Source of the DNA: Teredinibacter turnerae T7901
GTDB lineage: Bacteria; Pseudomonadota; Gammaproteobacteria; Pseudomonadales; Cellvibrionaceae
Reading direction: 5' to 3'
Length of the DNA: 64,000 nt
Assembly: GCF_000023025.1 (NCBI RefSeq)
Contig: NC_012997.1
Location: 356,764 to 420,763, forward strand
Part shown: in pieces, positions 8,816-16,880 of the stretch
Position numbering within the stretch: the first letter of the stretch is position 1
Layout of the letters: each line of letters starts with the position of its first letter
Made by a program: the position numbers and the translations under genes
Notes under the pieces: generated by a model
Told to the model about the DNA's origin: nothing
What the model saw: the letters and a program-made list of their open reading frames with translations, nothing else
Database searches by the model: none

Positions 8816-10837
8816 ATGAAAACAAAAAATACTTTGGGTTCTTCGCTTCTGCTTGTGGTTTTGCCTGTGCTGTTGTCGGCCTGTGGCGGGTCGTCCGGCA
8901 GCAAGGATGATACGAGTCCCGACGCCTTTGCTTTTACCGATGAAGAGGATGTCGGGCTCGCGCAATATGTCATTTCCGACGCGATTGAAATTGAGGGCAT
9001 TAACACTGAAACGCCAATTTCCATTGAGGGCGGTGAATATTCTATTGACGGTGGCGAATATACGGACGAAGAGGGCGAAATCGTCAATGGTCAAATTGTC
9101 CGTGTGCGCGTTATGTCCTCGGATGAATTATCGACCGAAACAGAAGCTGTTCTGACCGTGGGTGACGAAGAAGATACCTTTACCGTAGAAACGGTGGACA
9201 TCGCGCTTTCTGCCCATGCAGGCTTTAAAAATATTATTTTTTCCTGGCCAACTGTTACCGGTGCGGTAAGTTATAGTCTGCTGGAAAAAGCCGACGAAAA
9301 TGCGGATTTTATTCAAAAAGGTCGTACCTTCAGCTCGGCTGCCGTAGGCTACACGATGGATGTCCCCATTCACAAACACGATTGGCTGGGCGCTGAATAT
9401 ATGCTGCAGGCTTGCACCAACGCCTCCTGCTCGACCACAGAAGAAATTTCGCTGTACAACTATATGCGCCGCTCAATTGGCTATTTTAAAGCGCCGAATA
9501 CCGACGAGGGCGATCAGTTCTCGGTACTGGATATCAGCGCCGATGGCCGCACCATTGCCGTAGGTGCTCCAGCAGAGGACAGTGGTTCGCGCGGGGTAAA
9601 TCAGGACGATGGCAATAATTCTGTGAGTGGTTCTGGGGCGGTTTATGTGTATGTGAAAGACGAAGACAGCTGGCGAATTCAGGCGTATATCAAAGCGGAT
9701 TATCCGGACGAAGGTGATGGCTTTGGTTCCAGTGTAAGCTTGAGCTCGGATGGCGATACGCTGGTTGTCGGTGCGCCGTTTGAAGATGGCGGTGACTTCG
9801 CTGTGGATGGTGAGCAAGCGGATAACACTGCGCGAGATTCCGGCGCGGTTTATGTGTATCAGCGTTTTGGTGATACCTGGTTCGAGCAGAATTATTTGAA
9901 AGCTTCCGCCGGGCATGAGGGTGCGCAGTTCGGTAGCCGTGTCAGTATCAGCGACTTCGGAGCGACTCTCGCAATTTCAGCGATTGGCGACGAAATGCCT
10001 GCCGGAGCAAACGCCGGTGCAGTATTTGTGTACGCGTTGACCGGGGACAACTGGCAAGCGGTACAAAAAGTACAACCAGACGATGCGCAAGAAGGTGCCC
10101 AGTTCGGTAGTGCTCTGTCGATTTCGGCGAATGGTGACCGCCTGCTGGTGGGCGCGGAGTACTTTACAACAGGCGCCACACCTGCAGCCAAAACCGGTAA
10201 GGCGTATGTTTTTGATCTGCTAGGTGGCACCTGGGAGCAGACGCAAGCGCTTAACGCATCCAACCCGCACGATGGTATGCGCTTTGGTGCCGCGGTTACC
10301 CTGGCCGCAGATGGAGCACGTTTGGCTGTTGGCGCGCCGGGTGAAAAAAGTTCGGGTTTCGGTGTGAATGGCGAACAATCAGATCTGGCCGCAGCGGATT
10401 CAGGAGCAGCTTACATTTTTGCTGATACGGCAGCAGGCTTTGTCCAAACTACCTATGTAAAGTCTGATAACAGCGACCCAAGTGATCGCTTTGGCAGTGC
10501 GGTTGCGATGAACGCAACCGGAGACACGCTGGTGGTGGGTGCGATCGGTGAGAGCAGCGTTGCGCAGGCCATTCACGGGAATGTGTACGACAACAGTGTG
10601 ACGGATGCTGGCGCCGCCTACGTGTTCACACGCGATGCAGACGCTTGGCAGCAGTGGCGTTACGTGAAGTCGCCCAACACCGATGCCGGTGATCGCTTCG
10701 GTGCGACCCTTGCGCTGGATGCTTCCGGTGATTCACTCATCGTCGGTGCACCCTACGAGCAAAGCGATGCTACCGGGCTAAGTGGCAGTCAGTCCAACAA
10801 TACAGCGAATAAATCCGGCGCTGTCTATCTTTACTAG
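8816..10837 (+). CDS. FG-GAP repeat beta-propeller lipoprotein
   Basis: A 673-residue lipoprotein (signal sequence ending LLSACGG). After an acidic N-terminal segment and a fibronectin-like stretch (about 140-220), the rest is made of repeated units of the form GDxFGSxVxLSxDGDTLVVGAP...SGAVYVY, about seven copies, as in integrin-alpha-like propellers. The acidic DGD/DEGD loops suggest calcium binding. The frame is open from 8780, but MKTKNTLGSSLLL at 8816 starts a textbook signal peptide. Transcribed away from the beta-helix lipoprotein across an AT-rich ~200-bp region, it may be a surface or adhesion protein; its ligand is unknown. Confidence 0.8.
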   Translation: MKTKNTLGSSLLLVVLPVLLSACGGSSGSKDDTSPDAFAFTDEEDVGLAQYVISDAIEIEGINTETPISIEGGEYSIDGGEYTDEEGEIVNGQIVRVRVMSSDELSTETEAVLTVGDEEDTFTVETVDIALSAHAGFKNIIFSWPTVTGAVSYSLLEKADENADFIQKGRTFSSAAVGYTMDVPIHKHDWLGAEYMLQACTNASCSTTEEISLYNYMRRSIGYFKAPNTDEGDQFSVLDISADGRTIAVGAPAEDSGSRGVNQDDGNNSVSGSGAVYVYVKDEDSWRIQAYIKADYPDEGDGFGSSVSLSSDGDTLVVGAPFEDGGDFAVDGEQADNTARDSGAVYVYQRFGDTWFEQNYLKASAGHEGAQFGSRVSISDFGATLAISAIGDEMPAGANAGAVFVYALTGDNWQAVQKVQPDDAQEGAQFGSALSISANGDRLLVGAEYFTTGATPAAKTGKAYVFDLLGGTWEQTQALNASNPHDGMRFGAAVTLAADGARLAVGAPGEKSSGFGVNGEQSDLAAADSGAAYIFADTAAGFVQTTYVKSDNSDPSDRFGSAVAMNATGDTLVVGAIGESSVAQAIHGNVYDNSVTDAGAAYVFTRDADAWQQWRYVKSPNTDAGDRFGATLALDASGDSLIVGAPYEQSDATGLSGSQSNNTANKSGAVYLY

Positions 10838-10856
10838 GACTTTATTTTTTGTCGCA

Positions 10857-10889
10857 ACGGGGCGCTCTCTAGCGCCCCGTTTTTGTTTT
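10857..10889 (+). terminator. terminator after FG-GAP lipoprotein
   Basis: A 10-bp GC-rich stem (ACGGGGCGCT / AGCGCCCCGT, 10857-10866 with 10871-10880) with a CTCT loop and a TTTTGTTTT tract. Confidence 0.9.
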
Positions 10890-11036
10890 AAAGTGTTGCG
10901 CCTATCGAGCAACGTCCTTCCTTTCCCAATGCTTTCGCCTGGCAGCCGCCCCACTTTCGATGCGACAAACTTGTTAAACTGCGCGGAAAAATATATTGCG
11001 GAACGCAGTGGGGTTACTGCGTAAGGGGACGACGTT

Positions 11037-11894
11037 TTGCTGTGGGATATTCTGGGAATTCTGATTGCGTTTGCTTCGGTGATGCTGTTTTTCAGCCTGA
11101 TGGTGACCACGCTGGCACAGGGAGTTCAGCAAATTGCGCAACAGCGGTACCGGGTGCTACGCCAGCAGTTAACAGATTTTGCAGGCCAGATAGGGCAAGA
11201 GTTTCCGCACACCCAGGCGTTTCTGGCGCAGGCCATCGGCCAAATGCTGGATGAAAGCTCTTTTAACGGGCGTTTGGTGAAGGAAGTCGCGCATGTTGGC
11301 AAGGAAGAGATCCGCTCGCGGATTTTACGGATATGCGATGGCAGCGCCGAGGATCAGGCGCTACCCGAGGGAGCGACCACGTCATTGCAATTGCTGGATG
11401 AGTTGTTTCCCAAGCTGGAAACCGCGATGCGGCACCAATTCAAAGCCTGGATGGATCGTATGGCTCTGGTACTGGCGTTGATTCTGGCGCTCGTTTTTCA
11501 CCTGAATGCTTTCGATTTGCTACGCTCGATTTCCGCTAACCCCGAAGTGGCTGCGGCCTATTCCCAGTATGGGGCTGAACAGGTGGCGGCCGGCGATATC
11601 GATACCGCTAAGGCCGGTGAACCTGCGGTGCAGGAGTTCAACACGGTGACCAAAGTGGTGGCACAGGAGTTTGCGATTTTTCAGTTCACACCATTCCCCC
11701 AGGATTGTGACTGCTATCTGGTGACCGACGGCCCCAATCCCGTGCTGCGCACGCTCGGTAATTTGCTTGGAATTTTGATAAGTACGCTGTTGATCAGCCT
11801 CGGCGCGCCTTTCTGGTTTCGGACGTTGCACAATTTATTTCGGATTCGTGATCAAGTGGTGGGAGCTGACTCAGGTTCCCGTTCGGCGGGCTGA
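11037..11894 (+). CDS. hypothetical membrane protein, three predicted TM segments
   Basis: Not recognised as a known family. The 285-residue protein has one TM helix at the very N-terminus (ILGILIAFASVMLFFSLMV), a soluble, partly helical ~110-residue region, a second TM near residue 142 (MALVLALILALVFHL), an extracytoplasmic segment with a Cys-x-Cys pair (DCDCYL) and a third TM near 250 (LLGILISTLLISLGAPFWF). It starts with TTG at 11037 behind an AAGGGGA ribosome site; this is the only start that retains the first helix. It lies between two accessory genes and its role is unknown. Confidence 0.65.
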   Translation: MLWDILGILIAFASVMLFFSLMVTTLAQGVQQIAQQRYRVLRQQLTDFAGQIGQEFPHTQAFLAQAIGQMLDESSFNGRLVKEVAHVGKEEIRSRILRICDGSAEDQALPEGATTSLQLLDELFPKLETAMRHQFKAWMDRMALVLALILALVFHLNAFDLLRSISANPEVAAAYSQYGAEQVAAGDIDTAKAGEPAVQEFNTVTKVVAQEFAIFQFTPFPQDCDCYLVTDGPNPVLRTLGNLLGILISTLLISLGAPFWFRTLHNLFRIRDQVVGADSGSRSAG

Positions 11895-11984
11895 ACCAGG
11901 GTTCGCATCAGGGTAAAAAAGCGCTTGCCAAACGCCCTAAAGCACAGTAAAAACTTCGTACTTGATCACAACAGGGGTGCCAAC

Positions 11985-12251
11985 ATGGTACGGCTGATTT
12001 TATTGGGTGTAGCCCTCGTAATCTGTACTGCGGCCTCCGCCGAATCCGTGCAGGAATATTGTAATAATTTATATCCGGCCGACAGCTACGACGCATCTGA
12101 TCGCGCTGTATATGTGCAGGAATGTGTCGAGATGTATGCTGAGGATTTTGCTGCGCCAGGTCCGGATTCGGCCGTTGAAGAACCTTCAGAACCGGAAGAC
12201 AGCGGGGTGGATGATATGGCAGATGGTGAGAGGGAAACGTCTTACGAGTAG
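11985..12251 (+). CDS. small secreted acidic protein
   Basis: An 88-residue protein with a clear signal peptide (MVRLILLGVALVICTAASA, cleavage probably after ASA). A short domain with three Cys (EYCNNLY and VQECVEMY) precedes an acidic, Pro/Glu-rich tail. The frame opens at 11925, but the ATG at 11985 begins the signal sequence and has AGGGG upstream. No family recognised; a periplasmic or secreted role is inferred only from the signal peptide. Confidence 0.6.
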   Translation: MVRLILLGVALVICTAASAESVQEYCNNLYPADSYDASDRAVYVQECVEMYAEDFAAPGPDSAVEEPSEPEDSGVDDMADGERETSYE

Positions 12252-12270
12252 TACTGCGCTGGCAGGGTGA

Positions 12271-12447
12271 TTAGGCGGCAAGAGGGGAGCGACCGAGTTG
12301 GTCGCTAACCAGTTTCCGGGTGGCACGTTTTTGCGATGCGCGTTTAGCGCCACGGCTTTTTTCATGAACACCGCCTTTTTTCATTATGGGATGGCACGCG
12401 TGGAAATTCCGCGTGTACTCTGTTGATGTTTTCTTGCTCTTGGCCAT
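12271..12447 (-). CDS. small basic protein (58 aa), unrecognised
   Basis: An uninterrupted 59-codon frame beginning MAKSKKTSTEYTRNFHACHP and continuing IMKKGGVHEKSRGAKRASQ, ending QLGRSPLAA. It is rich in Lys and Arg, especially at both ends, as expected for a nucleic-acid- or ribosome-binding peptide. An AGGTAG ribosome site lies 6 bp before the ATG at 12447. The gene falls below common length cut-offs and would often be missed. Function unknown; it lies 250 bp downstream of the candidate RNA terminator on the same strand. Confidence 0.55.
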   Translation of the reverse strand: MAKSKKTSTEYTRNFHACHPIMKKGGVHEKSRGAKRASQKRATRKLVSDQLGRSPLAA

Positions 12448-12454
12448 TGTTGCT

Positions 12455-12478
12455 ACCTGTTTAGTTACCTGTTTAGTT
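12455..12478. repeat. 12-bp tandem duplication
   Basis: ACCTGTTTAGTT occurs twice back to back (12455-12466, 12467-12478). It lies just upstream of the 58-aa basic protein and duplicates the AGGT part of its ribosome site. Confidence 0.9.
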
Positions 12479-12698
12479 ACATATTTTGGTCAAATGTTTT
12501 AGCCCCTGTTGGTTACCAACTTTCGGCTTTATATCCTATCACGCCTCCTCACAGCCTAGTGCGTTTTGGGGTAACCTGAGCACTGCCCCGAGCCCATAAA
12601 CGTTCTCATGAGCGATCCCATGCATGGATTCCCTGGCAATGTTTCCAGGGTAATGTTTCCAAGGCAATCCCTATGAGAATTCCCATTTCCGCACATAT
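12479..12698. other. intergenic stretch with short imperfect repeats
   Basis: No convincing gene. On the minus strand two near-identical TGGAAACATT units lie 16 bp apart (roughly 12634-12662), and the second can fold with its CCCTGG/CCAGGG flanks. This may be the 5' leader of the 58-aa protein gene or spacer sequence. Confidence 0.4.
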
Positions 12699-12871
12699 AA
12701 AAAAGCCCTGTTCAGGTTACTGCCAGGGCTTTTATAACTGGCTCAGAGGTAGTCTGTGGATGCTTCTCCCCCTCGAGCGACTCCGCCGAAAGGGGTTATA
12801 AGGTGGTTTGTGCTGTCGTTGCTGCAGTAAGCGTCATGGCGGTGTTACCCCTCCCGTGAGAGATGTCTGAG
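12697..12871 (-). ncRNA. candidate structured RNA with leader-like peptide
   Basis: A ~175-nt minus-strand transcript is predicted between a consensus promoter and a strong terminator. The 5' end GGCTCAGA pairs with TCTGAGCC just before the terminator, closing the RNA like a riboswitch P1 helix. Inside, AGGGGT can pair with ACCCCT and CCGCC with GGCGG; these pairings interleave, which would make a pseudoknot. A 13-codon frame, MTLTAATTAQTTL, with a GGAGGGG upstream lies within it, raising attenuation by a Thr/Ala-rich leader as an alternative. It is not recognised as a named RNA family. Confidence 0.45.
12699..12733 (-). terminator. terminator of candidate RNA (minus strand)
   Basis: A 10-bp stem (12701-12710 with 12724-12733, AAAAGCCCTG / CAGGGCTTTT) around a 13-nt loop, followed on the minus strand by six T. 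On the plus strand the T tract is shorter, so minus-strand use is favoured. Confidence 0.75.
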
Positions 12872-12877
12872 CCGCGC

Positions 12878-12905
12878 ATTCTATGTGCGGCGTATCTTCT
12901 GTCAA
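12878..12905 (-). promoter_or_regulatory. sigma-70 promoter for candidate RNA
   Basis: On the minus strand TTGACA (12905-12900) and TAGAAT (12883-12878) are separated by 16 bp, placing a start near 12871. The first hexamer is a perfect match and the second is 5/6. Confidence 0.6.
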
Positions 12906-13002
12906 TAAATAATCAGAGGTTCCTAAAGAGAATTTTTAAGAGCACCACTGTGTGGATTCGTTATACTGCCGCGCTTTTTTCCTGAGGTACCCGGTTGAAG
13001 TT

Positions 13003-14349
13003 ATGAAAGCAAAGAAACCGCTAAATGTGTGGACAACGGCTATTCCACTGTATTTTGAAATGGTGGCCATCAATTCGATTGGCCTGGTCGATGTGTTTTT
13101 TATGTCGCTGGTGGCTGACAAAGCGGTTGCTGCGTTGGGCGCATGTACTCAGATTATTCTGGTGTTCACTCTGTTGAGTCGCACGCTGTGTGGTGGGGCC
13201 GGATCTATCGCAGGCCAGAGCATCGGTGCCAAAAATCGTGTTCGAGCGACCTTGGCATTTATGTACGCGATGTTGATTGCCATTGTGTTTGGGGCTGTGT
13301 TTGCGGCGATGCTCTTTGTCGGTCGCTCGCTTATTCCAACCTGGATGGGCCTGCAAGGTGAAGCCCTGGGTTACGCGAGCACCTACCTCGCCATTCTCGG
13401 GCCCGCCTTTTTCCTGCTGAGTTTGCGTTTGGGATACAGCACAATCGTGGCGGTAAAAGGCAAGTCGCGGGTGAACCTTATCTGTGCGCTAATCTCCAAC
13501 GCCGTGAACCTCGTGCTTAACGCCATTTTTGTTCTGGGTTTATTTGGTGCGCCCAAACTCGGTGTGGTCGGTGTTGCGCTGGCAACTGCGGTATCGCACC
13601 TGGTGTATCTGCTGGCGATTGCCTGGGTGGCCCATAAATATTTGCATGTGCGATTTATCTTTGTGAAACGGGTGGTTGACCGCCTGCATGAACTGACGCG
13701 ACCTGTACTCGGAATTGCGATTCCCAATTGCGGTGACCTGTTGAGTTACACCATGTTTCAGGTGGTGATGGTGAGCATTGTGATCCGCATCGATGAACTC
13801 GCTGCAGCGGCTTACACCTACGTCCATCAAGCGATGATGTTTTCCGTGTTGTGGAGTTTTTCTGTTTCCCAGGGGCAAGCGATATGGACCGCGCACCTGG
13901 TCGGTGCCAGGCAATACGAGAAAGTGGAAAGTGAAGTGAAACGCAGCATTTTGCGTTGCTTAATGTTTGCCATGCCGATTACGCTGGTGCTTTACAGTAT
14001 TTCCGGACAATTATTCCCGCTGTTCAGCGATAACCCGGCTATTGTGAGTATGGCGACGACGGCGATGTTGGCCTATCTCGGCATTGAGATTGGTCGCGCT
14101 TTTAATGCAACGCTCTCCTTCTCTCTTGCCGCCGCGGGAGACGCCCGTTACCCCGCGATTTTGGGCTTCATCTTTAACTGGCTTGTGGGTGTACCTGTGG
14201 CCTGGTTTATGGGGGTTCACCTCGGTTGGGGTCTAATCGGTGCACTGGCGGGAGTCGCTGCAGATGAATTGGTCCGCTCGCCGCTGAACTATTACCGGTT
14301 GGTGAGTCGTCGCTGGATAAAATACCCTGATAATCAGGCAAAGCGCTGA
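13003..14349 (+). CDS. MATE family multidrug/Na+ efflux transporter
   Basis: An inner-membrane antiporter of the multi-antimicrobial extrusion family. The 448-residue sequence is almost all hydrophobic with about 12 TM helices in two halves. The first half shows QIILVFTLLSRTLCGGAGSI and GQSIGAKNR; the second repeats the pattern with SQGQAIWTAHLVGARQYEK. The ATG at 13003 begins MKAKKPLNVWTTAIPLYFEM and is preferred to the upstream in-frame ATG at 12952, which would add a non-homologous stretch overlapping the promoter area. Substrate unknown. mdaB follows 29 bp downstream, so the two may form a detoxification pair. Confidence 0.88.
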   Translation: MKAKKPLNVWTTAIPLYFEMVAINSIGLVDVFFMSLVADKAVAALGACTQIILVFTLLSRTLCGGAGSIAGQSIGAKNRVRATLAFMYAMLIAIVFGAVFAAMLFVGRSLIPTWMGLQGEALGYASTYLAILGPAFFLLSLRLGYSTIVAVKGKSRVNLICALISNAVNLVLNAIFVLGLFGAPKLGVVGVALATAVSHLVYLLAIAWVAHKYLHVRFIFVKRVVDRLHELTRPVLGIAIPNCGDLLSYTMFQVVMVSIVIRIDELAAAAYTYVHQAMMFSVLWSFSVSQGQAIWTAHLVGARQYEKVESEVKRSILRCLMFAMPITLVLYSISGQLFPLFSDNPAIVSMATTAMLAYLGIEIGRAFNATLSFSLAAAGDARYPAILGFIFNWLVGVPVAWFMGVHLGWGLIGALAGVAADELVRSPLNYYRLVSRRWIKYPDNQAKR

Positions 14350-14378
14350 GCCAACGGTTTAATTATGAGTAATGCACT

Positions 14379-14975
14379 ATGAAAAATATTTACATCATCA
14401 ACGGCCATGAGCCCTATGAGTCGTCACCCGGTAACTTGAATCGGGAATTGGTGGATCGGGCGCAGCAACAATTGCAGGCACTGGGCTACAGTGTCAAAAC
14501 CACCAAGCCCGCCGAAAATCTGGATCTGGAACACGAAGTGAATATGCACCTGTGGGCCGACGCCATCATTATTCAAGCCCCAGTAAACTGGATGAGCGTG
14601 CCCTGGTCGATGAAGCGCTATATTGATCTGGTTGCGTCGGCGAGTTTTGGGCAGTTGTGGAATGGTGACGGTCGCAGCCGTGAAAACCCAGCTGCGCAAT
14701 ACGGAAGTGGTGGGCTGGCGAGCGATAAAAAATATATGTTGTCGCTTACATTTAACGCGCCGGAAGATGCGTTTAACAATTCGTCGCAACACTTTTTTGC
14801 AGGTCAGAGTGTGGATGATTTATTTGGCCATATTCACTTGGTTTACAAGTTTATGGCGATGAGCGCACTGCCCACATTCGTGTGTTACGACGTGCTCAAA
14901 AACCCGCAAATAGACAGTGATTTTGTGCGCTTTGGGGAACATCTAAATGCTGCATTCCCAGCGCGCAACGCCTAA
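14379..14975 (+). CDS. mdaB: NAD(P)H quinone oxidoreductase MdaB-like
   Basis: A 198-residue flavodoxin-fold FAD/FMN quinone reductase that reduces quinones by two electrons and so limits redox cycling. Family hallmarks are INGHEPYESSPGNLN, LWADAIIIQAPVNWMSVPW, the YGSGGL segment and SLTFNAPEDAFN, which align well with E. coli MdaB from memory. It lies directly behind the MATE pump on the same strand and ends in a long hairpin. Confidence 0.87.
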   Translation: MKNIYIINGHEPYESSPGNLNRELVDRAQQQLQALGYSVKTTKPAENLDLEHEVNMHLWADAIIIQAPVNWMSVPWSMKRYIDLVASASFGQLWNGDGRSRENPAAQYGSGGLASDKKYMLSLTFNAPEDAFNNSSQHFFAGQSVDDLFGHIHLVYKFMAMSALPTFVCYDVLKNPQIDSDFVRFGEHLNAAFPARNA

Positions 14976-14990
14976 CCGCTAAACACGCTG

Positions 14991-15040
14991 CAGGCAGTCA
15001 CCCGACGGGGATGGGATGTCGGGTGACTGCCTGTTTAAAA
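14991..15040 (+). terminator. long hairpin between mdaB and the convergent LDH-like gene
   Basis: A perfect 16-bp stem (14991-15006 with 15018-15033, starting CAGGCAGTCACCCGAC) and an 11-nt loop, followed by TTT then A residues. The stem is strong but the T tract is short. Confidence 0.75.
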
Positions 15041-15044
15041 ACGG

Positions 15045-15962
15045 CTAGGGCAAACCTGCATTAACCTGATTAATCACCTCGCGAATAACCCCCGCGCTGT
15101 GCAGAAATTCCTGCTTTTCTTTATCGTCCAGCTTGGGGTGTAAAACCCGCTCTACACCGCGTGCGCCCACTACGGCAGGCAAGCTGAGGCAAACGTCGTC
15201 GACGCCGAGAAAGCCGTTTACCTTAAGGCTGATCGGCATGGTATTTTTGGTATCACTGGCGATGGACTGAATAATATCCGCAGCCGCCAGCGCAATAGCA
15301 TAGTTGGTGTAGCCTTTGTATTTGAACACTTCGAACCCGGCGTTGGACGCACGCTTAAACAACTCGCGGCGGTGGGGTGTGTCGTCAATAGGTTCGCCAC
15401 CGGCATCGGCGCAGCTCATGGCGGGGAACTGGCTGTCGCCGTGCTCGCCCAGAATGTACGCGCGGATATCTTCCATGTGGATATGTATCTCGTCTGCCAG
15501 TAGCTGGCGAAAGCGCGCGGAGTCCACCAGGGTGCCAGTACCCATGATCTGATGTGGTGCAAAGCCGCTGAACTCCAAAGCGAAATGCACCAGCACATCC
15601 ACGGGGTTCGAAACCATCACAATTTTTGCGTTTGGCGATGCATCTGAGAGTATGGGAAACATGGCTTTGAGCAGCGCGACGTTAGCGGGCGCCTGTTGCA
15701 GCCGATCGGTCATGTCCGGTGTTGTAGGGACAGACGCACAAATGGCAATGATGTCAGAGTTTGCTGTGTCAGCAAGCTCGCCCGCGGTGATCCTTGTTGG
15801 TGCATCTACAAACAATTGGCCGTGGCGTAAATCCAGTACGTCACCCATCACTGATTCTTTGCGGCGACCCACCAACATGAGTTCTTTCGCGATGTTGCGC
15901 TGTGATAAAACAAAGGCAAGGCTGGAACCAACCTTGCCTAATCCGATAATCGATATTTTCAT
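15045..15962 (-). CDS. LDH/MDH-superfamily 2-hydroxyacid dehydrogenase with altered cofactor and substrate positions
   Basis: A 305-residue L-lactate/malate dehydrogenase-fold enzyme. The catalytic set is intact: His174 in GEHGDS, Asp147 and Arg150 in LVDSARFR, and SNPVDV for the nicotinamide site. The acidic residue that normally ends strand 2 and selects NAD is replaced by Gly32-Arg33-Arg34 (MLVGRRKES), a pattern expected to favour NADP. The substrate-specificity position (Gln in LDH, Arg in MDH) aligns with Thr80 in ASVPTTPDM. It is thus neither a standard LDH nor MDH and its true substrate is open. The ATG at 15962 has a GGAGGT site 6 bp upstream and is preferred over 15992. Confidence 0.8.
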   Translation of the reverse strand: MKISIIGLGKVGSSLAFVLSQRNIAKELMLVGRRKESVMGDVLDLRHGQLFVDAPTRITAGELADTANSDIIAICASVPTTPDMTDRLQQAPANVALLKAMFPILSDASPNAKIVMVSNPVDVLVHFALEFSGFAPHQIMGTGTLVDSARFRQLLADEIHIHMEDIRAYILGEHGDSQFPAMSCADAGGEPIDDTPHRRELFKRASNAGFEVFKYKGYTNYAIALAAADIIQSIASDTKNTMPISLKVNGFLGVDDVCLSLPAVVGARGVERVLHPKLDDKEKQEFLHSAGVIREVINQVNAGLP

Positions 15963-16016
15963 TAAACTACCTCCGGCCAGCGCTATACACACTTTGTACC
16001 AATAATGAAGCTGCTG

Positions 16017-16853
16017 CTAAATATTGTCGGTGTTAAGCGCGGGGGTGGAAACGCGAAATTTGTGTACCCAGGTTTCTCCGGTACCGCGCATAACTTCGTT
16101 GCCTAATTCAATATCGGCAATGCTCCACTCGCTGTCGAGGAAGCCTCTCTGCAACGCGTAATGCACAAGCTCTGCGGCATTGTAGGTAATGTCGAGATAA
16201 TTTTTCGTGCTGCGAAACGCAATATAAATCCAGCGGTTGTCGTTGGTACCAGACGTATCGTGCCAGCGACGTTCGACCCACACTTCCCATTCGATACCGT
16301 TAATTTCAACGGTCGCGCGCTTGCGGCCTGCAGGCGTACTGAAGAAATTATCGGATGCATAACTCCACACCATAAATTCAGCGCGTATGCTGTTGATATC
16401 TGCTTGCGGCGGCACCTGGTCGAGGTCGGTGAGCCAGAAAGTGGTCGCCAGGTTGAAGTCCGCATCGCCGGTGGTGGTTACAGCGTAGCTAATGGTCAGG
16501 TGGTCCAGCCCTGTGAGCGGAATCGGAAAGCCGGATTGGGGTGTCGGGTGGCTGGTCCAGGGCGTGTTGCCGTGGGTGATTTGCGGTTGTGCGAAAACTA
16601 CACGAGGTGTTGCGGGCCAGCGCCAGCGCCAGCCATATTCCGGCCCGTTTGGCCCGTCGCGTTGTAACAGGCATTGTTCCCACCGTGCTTTTCCCGCCGC
16701 CTGCTGATTCCAGACATTGTTTACCAGAGTTCCGATCGGCGTTGGGTGGCTGGCAAACGCATCGCAGCTGAGCACGGTATTCGCAGCGATAGCATGTATC
16801 GGCAACATTATCGGTAAAAATAGAGCGACGAGTAGTGAAACGATCCTGTTCAC
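16017..16853 (-). CDS. secreted glycoside hydrolase family 12 (endoglucanase/xyloglucanase)
   Basis: A predicted secreted beta-1,4-glucanase of 278 residues. A signal peptide (about 1-24, ending AIAA) precedes a single GH12 jelly-roll domain with the family features GWRWRWP, PRVVFAQPQI, TGDADFNLATTFWL, AEFMVWSY (nucleophile Glu159) and ELGNEVM (acid/base Glu253). There is no carbohydrate-binding module or Ser-rich linker, unlike many cellulases of cellulolytic marine bacteria. It lies 27 bp behind yggX on the same strand, an unusual neighbourhood for a cellulase. Cellulose, mixed-linkage glucan or xyloglucan could be the substrate. Confidence 0.85.
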   Translation of the reverse strand: MNRIVSLLVALFLPIMLPIHAIAANTVLSCDAFASHPTPIGTLVNNVWNQQAAGKARWEQCLLQRDGPNGPEYGWRWRWPATPRVVFAQPQITHGNTPWTSHPTPQSGFPIPLTGLDHLTISYAVTTTGDADFNLATTFWLTDLDQVPPQADINSIRAEFMVWSYASDNFFSTPAGRKRATVEINGIEWEVWVERRWHDTSGTNDNRWIYIAFRSTKNYLDITYNAAELVHYALQRGFLDSEWSIADIELGNEVMRGTGETWVHKFRVSTPALNTDNI

Positions 16854-16880
16854 GCTTTAACTCCATTTGAAAATGGTCAA

